A stretch of DNA of 64,000 nucleotides from Ruania halotolerans. GTDB lineage: Bacteria; Actinomycetota; Actinomycetes; Actinomycetales; Beutenbergiaceae. This document shows positions 26,933 to 34,307 of the stretch, piece after piece (positions within the stretch are counted from its first letter, which is position 1; each line of letters opens with the position of its first letter). The stretch is from contig NZ_CP088017.1 of NCBI RefSeq assembly GCF_021049285.1, positions 3,731,380 through 3,795,379 of the forward strand. Direction: 5' to 3'. The translations under genes and the position numbers were made by a program. The notes under the pieces are model-generated. The model searched no databases. It was not told the origin of the DNA and was given only the letters and a program-made list of their open reading frames with translations.

Positions 26933-27760
26933 CTAGCGGCCGCCGTCGGCGATCTTGCTCAGATGCGCATGCGCGTACTCGCACACCAGCGCATGCCGGT
27001 AGACCAGCTGCGGGACGTCCACATTGGTGTCCATCCACAGACTCAGCCCGCCCATCTTCCAGTGCCGATAAGTCTCGTCCTTGGTGAGCACCGCGAGGAT
27101 CTCCAGGAAGGAGTCGTCGAAGCGCAGCGAGTGGATCGCCCGCCGGAACTCCTCCAGGCTGAGCGCGATGCAGAACGGGATGTTCATCAGGCACAGCGCC
27201 GTCTGGATGTCCAGGCGCATCAGGCGCGGGTGACGGCGTTCGGGGTCCAATGCAGGCACGTCCAGGTGGGAGAAGTCCAAGCGTTCCGGCGCCTCGACAT
27301 CCACCCCTTCCAGCGCGATGAGCACGTCGTAGACGTTGATGTCGTGCTCCACCACCGCGTTGTCACCCAAGCCGGCCAACGTCGTCGGGCGGAGCGTGAC
27401 CGGCTCGATATCGGCCGGAGTGTTCCGGATGATGAAGTTCACCAGGTTGGTCTCCACCACGAAGTGCCGGATCAGCAACTCCACGGCATCGGGAGCGACG
27501 AACCGGCGCAGGAACCACAGGCACAGCGCGTCCATCGTGCGCAGCGACATCCACCGGCCCGGGGCCAACCTCTTCAAGATCGAGATCACGGCCACGAGAA
27601 CGCGCGAGACGATGCGTGCGATCGGGTAGAGGTAGCGCCGGGACACCCGGCGCTGATCTTTGATGATCATCCGCACCAGCGGGCGATCGAGAGGGATGGA
27701 GGGGTCGGCGTAGATCGCCTCCCACATGCTGGGGTCAGATTTGACGAACTCTGGCGGCAT
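26933..27760 (-). CDS. Unknown protein of the ketosynthase/diiron cassette
   Basis: A 275-residue protein starting MPPEFVKSDPSMWEAIYAD; I do not recognise the family. It appears mainly helical, with a hydrophobic, possibly membrane-associated segment IARIVSRVLVAVISILKRLA (residues about 47-66). Several His/Glu sites look conserved in type: ELLIRHFVVETNLVNF, NAVVEHDINVYDVL and QLVYRHALVCEYAHAHL. These could bind metal. It begins 1 base after the stop of the heme-oxygenase-like gene, so the two are surely co-translated. Its role should be sought in the same pathway as that enzyme and the ketosynthase. Confidence 0.7.
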   Translation of the reverse strand: MPPEFVKSDPSMWEAIYADPSIPLDRPLVRMIIKDQRRVSRRYLYPIARIVSRVLVAVISILKRLAPGRWMSLRTMDALCLWFLRRFVAPDAVELLIRHFVVETNLVNFIIRNTPADIEPVTLRPTTLAGLGDNAVVEHDINVYDVLIALEGVDVEAPERLDFSHLDVPALDPERRHPRLMRLDIQTALCLMNIPFCIALSLEEFRRAIHSLRFDDSFLEILAVLTKDETYRHWKMGGLSLWMDTNVDVPQLVYRHALVCEYAHAHLSKIADGGR

Positions 27761-27761
27761 C

Positions 27762-28463
27762 TCAGACCTGATCCAGTTCGGTGAGCTGCATGACATAGAG
27801 CCGGGCGACCACTCTGGCGCAGGAGACGATCGCGTCGCCCGCCGGGCCATCGATCCGGTCGGAGGTCAGAATCGCGTCGAGCGTGCCGGTGTGCTCGGCG
27901 TCGGCCTCCTGGTGGTAGCGCATGAAGTGGACCTGGTTGTCGGCCAGTCCGAGCACCTCCTGGAACCGCTCGGCCCAGGCCAGCGCCTTCTGCGCGCCGA
28001 GCCCTTCGATGATGAACATCGCCCCCAGGCACCCGATCGGGTTCGGCTGGCTCGCCTGGTGGAACATGTAGCCCGAGAGCGCCTGCGAGCCGATGTTCTT
28101 GCGGCCCGCGCGCAGCTGCTCGAGCGAGCCGCCCACGGCCACGTAGTCCCGTTCCAGCAACAGGTGGTCGCGGTGCTCCTCCAGTGCGTGGGAGATGGCC
28201 GCCGAGCGCAGGTCGAAGTGGTCCATATCGAAGTTCGAGGCAGCCCGCGCGATCCAGAGCGACCCGTCCACCACCTGCTGGCGCAGGTTGTGCAGCAGCC
28301 GCTGGTAGTCCGCAACGCTCACATCGCCGTCGGCGAGCGCCCGCAGAATCGGCACGTCAGCCAGCTGCGCCTCGAACTCGGTCCACACATCGGCCAGCCG
28401 GGCCAGGAGGCTGGCCTGATCCGGCTCCGGCGGGCGGTAGCCCTCAACAGTCTCGGTGGTCAT
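27762..28463 (-). CDS. Heme-oxygenase-like diiron oxidase (iron-containing redox enzyme)
   Basis: A 233-residue helical protein of the heme-oxygenase-like fold that binds two irons rather than heme. Likely ligands are in ALEEHRDH (Glu95/96, His97, His100), Glu153 in FIIEGLG, and the His184-x3-Asp188-x2-His191 motif in RYHQEADAEH. Related enzymes include UndA, which makes terminal alkenes from fatty acids, and SznF/BelK-type N-oxygenases. Here the ketosynthase next door points to an acyl substrate. Its ATG overlaps the ketosynthase stop by 4 bases. Confidence 0.8.
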   Translation of the reverse strand: MTTETVEGYRPPEPDQASLLARLADVWTEFEAQLADVPILRALADGDVSVADYQRLLHNLRQQVVDGSLWIARAASNFDMDHFDLRSAAISHALEEHRDHLLLERDYVAVGGSLEQLRAGRKNIGSQALSGYMFHQASQPNPIGCLGAMFIIEGLGAQKALAWAERFQEVLGLADNQVHFMRYHQEADAEHTGTLDAILTSDRIDGPAGDAIVSCARVVARLYVMQLTELDQV

Positions 28464-29590
28464 CTCGTGCTCCTTCGTGGCTCAACAACGGTCAGGTGGG
28501 CGAAGCCGAACGAGAACCGGCCCGACTCAGGAACGGCAAGCAGCACGGTCTCGCCTGGGGCGAGTCGCTCGGTGCGCCACGCCTCCTCCAGCGCGATGAA
28601 GATGCTGGCCGCGCCGGTGTTCCCGCAGGTCTCGAGGTTGGAGAACCATCGGCTCTGGTCGAGGCCGGGGATTCGCGCACTCAGGGCGTCGAAGACCAGA
28701 TCGCGGAAGACGTTCGTGCTGTAGTGGCAGATCACGTGATCGAGCTTCTTCAGGTCCACCAGGCCCAGATCCACGAGTTCCTCGAACTGTGCCAAACCCG
28801 CGGCGGCGAGTTCGTCCAGCACCTTGGTCTCCTGCCGGATCTGCATCAGACCGGCACGCTCTGCCGATGCCACATCCTCGAAGTCCTGCCAGGTGCGGCC
28901 GGCAACGGCTGACCCGCCATCCAGGCCTGCCCGCATGCAGACCTCGTGCTCGTGCGCGAGGGAGACCTGGCGCACCCAGTCCACCCGCAAGGAGGGCCGG
29001 TCGGGTCGTGGCTGGAACTCGACCACCGCGGCACCTGCGCCGTCGGAAAGCATCCACCGGAGGAAGTGGGCGTCCAGGTGGTCCTTGACCCCATCGAACC
29101 GCCGCTGGTGCAACCAGCGGCTGGCCAGCTCAGAGCCCACGACGGCGGCCCGTGGGTGGTCGCCGAGCCTCACCTTGCTCACGGCTGCGTCGAGCGCAGC
29201 CATGCTGGAAGCACAGACTCCTGCGGCAGTGAGCACCTGCATCGGACCGCCGCCGAGCCGGCCGTGCACCATCGAGGCGAAGCCGGGTACGAGCAGATCA
29301 CCCTGGGTGGTGGCGCAAGCCAGCATGCCCAGGTCCGCCGCGGCGATCCCGCGATCGGCCAGCGCGTCCTGGAGCGCGTGGACTGCGAGTTCCTCGTTGA
29401 GCTCGGTGGTGCGGCCGTCGGTATCCATCGCGTAGTAGCGCTGCCGGATGCCGTTGGCCTTCTGGATTCGCTCGCGGATCCGCTCAGTTCGGCGGTCAAG
29501 GCCGCCCAACCGGCTCGCGACCGCCTCGTTCGATACCGGTTCGCCGGGCAGGTACCGGCCGAGTCCGGTCAGGTAGGCAGTCGCTGGCAT
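28460..29590 (-). CDS. 3-oxoacyl-ACP synthase III-like ketosynthase
   Basis: A 376-residue thiolase-fold condensing enzyme starting MPATAYLTGLGRYLPGEPVS. The triad is Cys126 in TAAGVCASSM, His289 in ICHYSTN and Asn324 in CGNTGAAS. The usual HQAN is replaced by HYSTN, so it is not a housekeeping FabH; OleA-like or specialised starter-unit ketosynthases are nearer. It should join or transfer acyl chains by Claisen condensation or ester formation. It is first of three coupled genes. No acyl carrier protein or ligase is adjacent. The leader upstream contains competing hairpins. Confidence 0.85.
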   Translation of the reverse strand: MPATAYLTGLGRYLPGEPVSNEAVASRLGGLDRRTERIRERIQKANGIRQRYYAMDTDGRTTELNEELAVHALQDALADRGIAAADLGMLACATTQGDLLVPGFASMVHGRLGGGPMQVLTAAGVCASSMAALDAAVSKVRLGDHPRAAVVGSELASRWLHQRRFDGVKDHLDAHFLRWMLSDGAGAAVVEFQPRPDRPSLRVDWVRQVSLAHEHEVCMRAGLDGGSAVAGRTWQDFEDVASAERAGLMQIRQETKVLDELAAAGLAQFEELVDLGLVDLKKLDHVICHYSTNVFRDLVFDALSARIPGLDQSRWFSNLETCGNTGAASIFIALEEAWRTERLAPGETVLLAVPESGRFSFGFAHLTVVEPRRSTR

Positions 29591-29662
29591 GGCTTCATTC
29601 AGCCACAAGTCTCATGACCTGACTACAGCGCCTGCCCAGCCTGTGGACAGCCGGGCGTGCCC

Positions 29663-29722
29663 ACTTGCCCATCAGGGCAAGGTTGTGGCCGTTCCTCCAC
29701 CTGGAGCGACCGCAACCTTGCC
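29663..29722. repeat. Competing hairpins between the ketosynthase operon and the upstream gene
   Basis: GGGCAAG at 29674-29680 can pair with CTTGCCC at 29663-29669 (4-base loop) or, as part of a longer 17-base arm, with CTTGCCC at the end of 29706-29722 (one wobble and one mismatch). The two pairings exclude each other. The element ends transcripts from the upstream gene at 29744 on the same strand and lies about 75 bases before the ketosynthase start, so it may act as terminator, attenuator or both. Confidence 0.6.
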
Positions 29723-29743
29723 CAATCCTGAGGCCGGCCGATC

Positions 29744-30295
29744 TCAGCCCAACGGATCCCGCCCGATGAACCCCAGCAGACGGGTCTGGGCGTCAGAACC
29801 CTCCGGCACCTCCACGCGCGGACCGTACTGGCCGCTGGAGCGAATCAGCTCCTCCATCGGCTCCATCCCCTCAAGCATCGCCTGACACTTGTCCGGATCC
29901 AGCGTCTCGTCTTGCCCTGTCGCGCGAGCCAGGTCCCAGGTATGCATGAAGACGTCGCCCGTGTAGAACTGGTCGATCGCCTGGGCGAGTGGAAGCTCGC
30001 CGATGTGGGGATGAGAGAAGGTGCGCTCCGCCGTCGCCGGATCATCGAGCACCGCCTGCACGCCATCGGCGTGCACCTGCCAGGCAGCCACCGGATCCTC
30101 GTCCACGGAAGGGCCGACCGGCAGTTCGATATCGGCGCCGACCTTGAGGAACTCGGGGAACCAGGTGACGAGGTGGCGCACCACGTCCCGTGCCGCCCAG
30201 CCCTCCACGGGTGCGGGGGCGTCCCAGTCGACGGCGCCGCGCGCCCGGTCTGTGAAGGTGCTGGCGACCCGGCGGTGCTCCTGCGCCGGGTTCAT
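29744..30295 (-). CDS. TIGR03086-type DinB/maleylpyruvate-isomerase-like protein
   Basis: A 183-residue protein with the family signatures WAARDVVRHLVTWFPEFL near residue 33, which includes the first metal-ligand histidine, and FYTGDVFMHTWDLARATGQ near residue 110. The C-terminal GSDAQTRLLGFIGRDP matches the usual RLLAFLGRDP ending of TIGR03086 proteins. It is the third gene of an ArsR-SRPBCC-DinB-like operon, and its ATG overlaps the SRPBCC stop by 4 bases. The context suggests small-molecule handling together with the SRPBCC protein. Confidence 0.82.
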   Translation of the reverse strand: MNPAQEHRRVASTFTDRARGAVDWDAPAPVEGWAARDVVRHLVTWFPEFLKVGADIELPVGPSVDEDPVAAWQVHADGVQAVLDDPATAERTFSHPHIGELPLAQAIDQFYTGDVFMHTWDLARATGQDETLDPDKCQAMLEGMEPMEELIRSSGQYGPRVEVPEGSDAQTRLLGFIGRDPLG

Positions 30296-30774
30296 GCCAC
30301 GCCCTCGGCGAGGAGCTCGTCGAGCTTCTCGTATCCCTCGTTGATGCCGATCTCCATACCGCTGGCCAGCATGCCCTGCTGCGCCTCCATCGACTCCACG
30401 ATCGACTTCGCCACGATCCGCGTGCGGCCGCCCTCGAGCGGTTCAAACGTCATGATCTCCAGCGCGACGGCGTCCCGCATCTCCTCGAAGCCAAAGGTCT
30501 GCACGAGTTTTTCCCCAGGGATCGCATCGTGGAAGCACCCGAAGAAGTGCGCTACCACCTCACCGTTCTGGATGGCGTTGTAGCGGTAACTACCCCCGGT
30601 CTGGCAGTCCCAGGTCGCGATGTCCATCTCGACCGATCGCGGGCCCATCCAGCGCTTGACCAGCTCGGGCTCGGCCCAGGCACGGTAAACCCGCTCCGGT
30701 GGAGCGTCGAACTCGCGCGTGATCGTGATCACCGGGAGGTTCGGATCGGCGTCGATCGTTGCTTCTTTGCTCAT
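30292..30774 (-). CDS. SRPBCC (AHSA1-like) lipid/ligand-binding protein
   Basis: A 160-residue protein from the ATG at 30774 (MSKEATIDADPNLPVITITREFDAP). The START/AHSA1 fold is shown by FDAPPERVYRAWAEPELVKRWMGP, TWDCQTGGSYRY and FEPLEGGRTRIVAKSI. These proteins hold hydrophobic ligands in a deep cavity; pairing with an ArsR regulator is a very common arrangement of unknown purpose. It overlaps both neighbours by 4 bases (ATGA). Confidence 0.88.
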   Translation of the reverse strand: MSKEATIDADPNLPVITITREFDAPPERVYRAWAEPELVKRWMGPRSVEMDIATWDCQTGGSYRYNAIQNGEVVAHFFGCFHDAIPGEKLVQTFGFEEMRDAVALEIMTFEPLEGGRTRIVAKSIVESMEAQQGMLASGMEIGINEGYEKLDELLAEGVA

Positions 30775-31151
30775 GATGCTGCTCCTTCGTTGGTCGTGGC
30801 CCCCGTCGTGGGGCCCGTCGCGTTGTGCTCGCCGTCGGCCATCTCGGCCAGGACGGCGTCCAGGCGTTGGAAACGTTCCTCCGCTTCCCGCCGATAGCGC
30901 TCGATCCATTTCGTCATCAGGCTGAGCACTTCGGCTTCCAGGTGAACCGGCCGCTTCTGCGCGTCTCGGCTCCGGCTCACCAGCCCGGCGTCTTCGAGGA
31001 CGCGCACATGCTTGGACACCGCCTGCAGGCTCATCTCGTACGGCTCGGCCAGGTCGCCGACCGTCTTGTCACCCGAGGCGAGCCGGGCCACCAGATCCCG
31101 CCGGGTCTCGTCAGCCAGGGCTTGGAACACCCGAGAGAGTTGATCGGCCAC
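30771..31151 (-). CDS. ArsR-family transcriptional repressor
   Basis: A 126-residue winged-helix protein: LSRVFQALADETRRDLVARL, then DLAEPYEMSLQAVSKHVRVLEDAGLV as the recognition region (given in family order), and RDAQKRPVHLEAEVLSLM as the wing. There are no cysteine metal sites, so it is not an arsenic sensor but the type that accompanies SRPBCC genes. Two identical-type dyads upstream are its probable operators. It leads a three-gene operon. Confidence 0.9.
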   Translation of the reverse strand: MADQLSRVFQALADETRRDLVARLASGDKTVGDLAEPYEMSLQAVSKHVRVLEDAGLVSRSRDAQKRPVHLEAEVLSLMTKWIERYRREAEERFQRLDAVLAEMADGEHNATGPTTGATTNEGAAS

Positions 31152-31163
31152 AGGATCACCTCC

Positions 31164-31229
31164 TCAACTAATTGGTTGAATACAGTGAGCGTAGATCCGC
31201 TGTCGATCGCTTGTCAACCATTTGGTTGA
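31164..31229 (-). promoter_or_regulatory. Paired operators and promoter of the ArsR-SRPBCC operon
   Basis: TCAACTAATTGGTTGA (31164-31179) and TCAACCATTTGGTTGA (31214-31229) are near-identical dyads with centres 50 bases apart. On the minus strand, TTGACA (31212-31217) and TCTACG (31190-31195), 16 bases apart, form a likely promoter whose -35 lies inside the distal dyad. Binding of the ArsR protein to both would block initiation. Confidence 0.75.
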
Positions 31230-31284
31230 TTACGTTGCCGAGAGCGCGTCTTCAGGCTTGACCACATGCGCCTCGCTGTGTCAT

Positions 31285-31304
31285 TGTATTGAGCGCTTAA
31301 TACA
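31285..31304. promoter_or_regulatory. Operator of the GntR/ABC operon
   Basis: TGTATTGAGCGCTTAATACA is an 18-of-20 palindrome, 19 bases before the GntR start. A TTGACC hexamer upstream (31258-31263) and TAATAC inside the dyad could serve the promoter. YtrA-type regulators bind such sites and repress their own ABC operon. Confidence 0.65.
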
Positions 31305-31322
31305 GTGATACGAGAGGCTCTG

Positions 31323-31712
31323 ATGGAGTTCGACACCGCGTCCCCGATCTGGGGCCAGCTCGTGGCGGAGTTCTCCCGGCGCATCGTCACCTGGGCGTGG
31401 CCACCGGGCGCGAGGATCTCCGGTGTCCGCGAACTCGCCGCAGAACTGGGCGTCAACCCGAACACCGTCCAGCGGGCATTGGCCGAACTGGAGCGACAAG
31501 GCCTGTGCCACTCGGAGCGGACCTCGGGCCGGTTCGTCACTTCAGATGAGGCCCGGATCGACACCCTTCGCGCCGAGCTGGCCCAGGAAGCAGCCGATGA
31601 GTACGTGCGCCGTGCCCGAGGGCTCGGGATGCCTGCAAGTCAGGCACAGCAACTGATCAAGGAGAGATGGCACAGCGATGACGACCACAGCGACCACAGC
31701 CCGGGAGCGTGA
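31323..31712 (+). CDS. GntR-family (YtrA subfamily) regulator
   Basis: A 129-residue protein. The ATG at 31323 (MEFDTASPIWGQLV) is preferred over one six codons earlier because a GAGAGG site lies upstream. The winged helix covers the first 70 residues: GARISGVRELAAELGVNPNTVQRALAELERQG. A short C-terminal helix pair instead of a ligand domain marks the YtrA subfamily, which controls ABC exporters in response to cell-envelope antibiotics. The ABC ATPase gene begins inside its 3' end. Confidence 0.9.
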   Translation: MEFDTASPIWGQLVAEFSRRIVTWAWPPGARISGVRELAAELGVNPNTVQRALAELERQGLCHSERTSGRFVTSDEARIDTLRAELAQEAADEYVRRARGLGMPASQAQQLIKERWHSDDDHSDHSPGA

Positions 31713-32427
31713 GCCGGCGATGCCAGGCAACGAGCCGCTCCTGCAAATCCGCGACCTGACGATCCGCTACGGCAACCACACCGCCGTGGACCGGCTCAAC
31801 CTCAACCTCCCGGCCGGCCAGATCGTCGGTCTGCTCGGCGAGAACGGCTGCGGGAAGTCGACACTGCTGAAGGCGCTCGCCGGCGTCTATGCCGACTACA
31901 CCGGCGAGATCTCCTTAGGCGGGCACTCCCCCGGCCCGCAATCCAAGGCCATCACAAGTTACCTGCCCGACCGCAGCGCGCTCCCGGACCGGGTCCGGGT
32001 GAGCTACTGCCTCGACCTGTACGGCGACTTCTTCGCCGATTTCGACCGCGCGAAGGCCGGCGACCTGCTCGACTTCTTCGGACTTCCCGAGTCAATGCGG
32101 CTCAAGGAGATGTCCAAGGGCATGCGCGAGAAAGTGCAGATCACGCTGGCCATGGCCCGCCAGGCCCGGGTCTATCTGCTCGACGAGCCGATCTCTGGCG
32201 TTGACCCGGCCGCGCGCCAGGGCATTCTCGACGGCATCCTGCGCAACCTCAACGAGGACTCGCTGCTGCTGATCGCCACCCACCTGATCCATGACCTCGA
32301 AGCCACCCTGGACTCGGTGGTGATGATGCGCCGCGGCAAGGTCTTGCTCACCGGGCAGGTCGACGACCTGCGCGCTGAGCACCAAGCCAGCCTCGACCAG
32401 CTCTTCCGGAAGGTGTACGGCTCATGA
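31678..32427 (+). CDS. ABC transporter ATP-binding protein
   Basis: A 249-residue ABC ATPase. Walker A is GLLGENGCGKSTLL, the signature region reads EMSKGMREKVQ (a diverged LSGGQ), Walker B is VYLLDEPISGVDP, and the switch histidine is in LIATHLIHD. It starts at 31678, overlapping the GntR gene by 35 bases, with AAGGAG 13 bases upstream; MPGNEPLL at 31720 is a possible shorter start. With the permease gene it forms an exporter of the YtrB/BcrA type, likely for an antibiotic or a lipid-linked compound. Confidence 0.9.
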   Translation: MTTTATTAREREPAMPGNEPLLQIRDLTIRYGNHTAVDRLNLNLPAGQIVGLLGENGCGKSTLLKALAGVYADYTGEISLGGHSPGPQSKAITSYLPDRSALPDRVRVSYCLDLYGDFFADFDRAKAGDLLDFFGLPESMRLKEMSKGMREKVQITLAMARQARVYLLDEPISGVDPAARQGILDGILRNLNEDSLLLIATHLIHDLEATLDSVVMMRRGKVLLTGQVDDLRAEHQASLDQLFRKVYGS

Positions 32428-33242
32428 GCACACTCCTCAAACACGAGTTCCTGCGAACCCGGGGCCTGCTCGCGCTCATTCTCGGGGCAGCCGTCCTGGT
32501 CGCTACCGTCGGGGCGCTCCTCGCCGCGACCGGCTGGCCGGTCATCGCGGCCGTCGGAGTCCTTGCCTGCGTGGTCGCGGTGTTCGGCCTCTTACCAGCC
32601 ACACAGCTTGTGCTCGCCATCGAGTACTGGCGCTCCAGCTACGGCCGCACGGGCTATCTCACGCAGACGCTGCCGGTGCGAGGATCCACGATCTACTGGG
32701 CAAAGATCATCTGGGCCTGGGTGGTGTCCCTGGCGGGGGCGGCGTTGACCCTCGGGCTGACCTTGGCGGTCGCACCGGCCGTTGCCAGAGGGACGGGCGG
32801 GCAACCCGCGCAGATCCTCACTTCGATTCGTGAAGCGTGGCAAACACTGATCGACGTGGCGCCGACCTGGCTCGTCCTCGCTGCAGTGCTGGCCCTCATA
32901 GCATTGATCCTCGTCTGGCCGGTGCACTACTTCTTCGCCGCTTCCATCGGCAGCCAGGCCCCCTTGAACAGGTGGGGCATCGGTGGGCCGGTGGTCGTCT
33001 GGCTGGTCCTGTACGTCACCACCCAGATCGTCACATTCGCGTCATTCGCAGCGGTGCCGCTGGCGGTCGGACTGAACGGCGACCAACTCGGTATCGTGCA
33101 GTTCGAGCTCTTCGCCGAGATCGCGGCCGGTAGCAGCGCGAACGTCATGCCCGTCGGCTTCGTGCCGGCCCTGCTCATAATCACCGGGGTCTGCCTGGGG
33201 TGGAGCGTCCACTCATGGAACCGCAAGGTGTCGCTCACCTGA
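32424..33242 (+). CDS. ABC transporter permease
   Basis: A 272-residue membrane protein with about six hydrophobic helices: LIAL-like segments near residues 12-32 and 36-56, then around 95, 145-165, 190-210 and 240-255. The N terminus MSTLLKHEFLRTRGLLA is typical of ABC-2 exporter permeases. It overlaps the ATPase gene by 4 bases. The transported compound is not evident. Confidence 0.85.
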   Translation: MSTLLKHEFLRTRGLLALILGAAVLVATVGALLAATGWPVIAAVGVLACVVAVFGLLPATQLVLAIEYWRSSYGRTGYLTQTLPVRGSTIYWAKIIWAWVVSLAGAALTLGLTLAVAPAVARGTGGQPAQILTSIREAWQTLIDVAPTWLVLAAVLALIALILVWPVHYFFAASIGSQAPLNRWGIGGPVVVWLVLYVTTQIVTFASFAAVPLAVGLNGDQLGIVQFELFAEIAAGSSANVMPVGFVPALLIITGVCLGWSVHSWNRKVSLT

Positions 33243-33320
33243 TCTCGCCCTGACCAGCGCGTCCGGTCCGGATACGTTGGAGGACGTGACCACCGATGAG
33301 CACAGGGCCCACCACCGCAC

Positions 33321-34091
33321 GTGCAGCCGTACCGATGCACTGATACCTCCCCGACGGTGACTGGCCGAGGCTCGGCTGCCGCCGTGCGGTTGGTCGCGAC
33401 CGTGCTTCCCGTGCTGCTCCTGCTCATCCTCGCGCACGTTAAGCCCATCCCCCCGGCTGGCGTGATCCTCGCGATACTCGCCGGCGCCGCCGTCCCGCTC
33501 GTTGCGTCGATCCTGGTGAACCGGCGCACGGCGGGAGGTCGATTCCTTCCGGGCGATGAGGTGACACTTCTGCGCACCGGCCTCATCGGCGGTTGCGCGG
33601 GATACGCACTCTTGCTGCCGGCGGGCCTGAGCGCACAGTCATGGCCGATCTTCGTGGTGGCGCTGATCGCGTGGGTGATGGATGGCCTGGACGGAATCGT
33701 GGCCCGTCGCTCTGGCACTGCCTCGGCGGAAGGCGGACGTTTCGACGTGGAGGCAGATGCCGTCTTTGTTCTCGCAGTCTCCGTCATCGCTGCCGCAACA
33801 GTCGGCTGGTGGGTGCTCGTGATCGGCCTGATGCGGTACCTGTGGGTAGTCCTCAGTTGGTGGGCCCCACCGTTGAATCGTCCCCTGGCGCACCGCCCGT
33901 CCCGACGGCGGATTGCTGGCTTCCAAGGTGGCGTGCTGGTGGCAACCCTCGCGCCCATCACCCCCGCCCCCCTTGCGGCACTCGCCTGCGCCTTGGCGCT
34001 GGGTTTCCTGATCTACTCCTTCGCGCGCGACGGCGTTCACGCGTGGAGATCGGGCAGGGGGAGTGACCCACCGGTCACGGTGTGGGGATAG
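33321..34091 (+). CDS. CDP-alcohol phosphatidyltransferase family protein
   Basis: An integral membrane enzyme of up to 256 residues that swaps CMP on a CDP-lipid for an alcohol in phospholipid synthesis. The complete family motif D-x2-DG-x2-AR-x8-G-x3-D-x3-D is present, from Asp121 in MDGLDGIVARR to Asp146. Six hydrophobic stretches are visible. The start is uncertain: GTG at 33321 is the longest sensible choice, GTG at 33357 another, and neither has a strong ribosome site. The alcohol (glycerol phosphate, inositol phosphate or other) cannot be told. Confidence 0.82.
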   Translation: MQPYRCTDTSPTVTGRGSAAAVRLVATVLPVLLLLILAHVKPIPPAGVILAILAGAAVPLVASILVNRRTAGGRFLPGDEVTLLRTGLIGGCAGYALLLPAGLSAQSWPIFVVALIAWVMDGLDGIVARRSGTASAEGGRFDVEADAVFVLAVSVIAAATVGWWVLVIGLMRYLWVVLSWWAPPLNRPLAHRPSRRRIAGFQGGVLVATLAPITPAPLAALACALALGFLIYSFARDGVHAWRSGRGSDPPVTVWG

Positions 34092-34307
34092 ACAAATCGA
34101 CGGGGCCAACCGGTGGCCGAACAGATCGCATGTAGGGCGTTCAGCTCGGCGTCGGTGACCGCCCCGTTGATCTCGAGAACCACATCACCCTCGCCGCACA
34201 CCTGATCGACGGTATCCGAATCCCCCAGGGTGACATCAGTGTCGCGAAATGGCCGGCCTACGACACTGAGGCCACCCTCGCCAGCGGACCGCGTTGTACG
34301 TTGGCGT
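34092..34307. other. Non-coding stretch with a possible GNAT-like remnant
   Basis: No intact gene. On the minus strand one frame reads GEGDVVLEINGAVTDAELNA and continues LHAI, which resembles the N-terminal RGDFTNAEVNALHAEAF segment I know from some actinobacterial GNAT acetyltransferases; similarity is lost after about 20 residues. This may be a remnant or chance. The GH13 promoter should lie in the 3' part, but no clear hexamers are seen. Confidence 0.25.
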
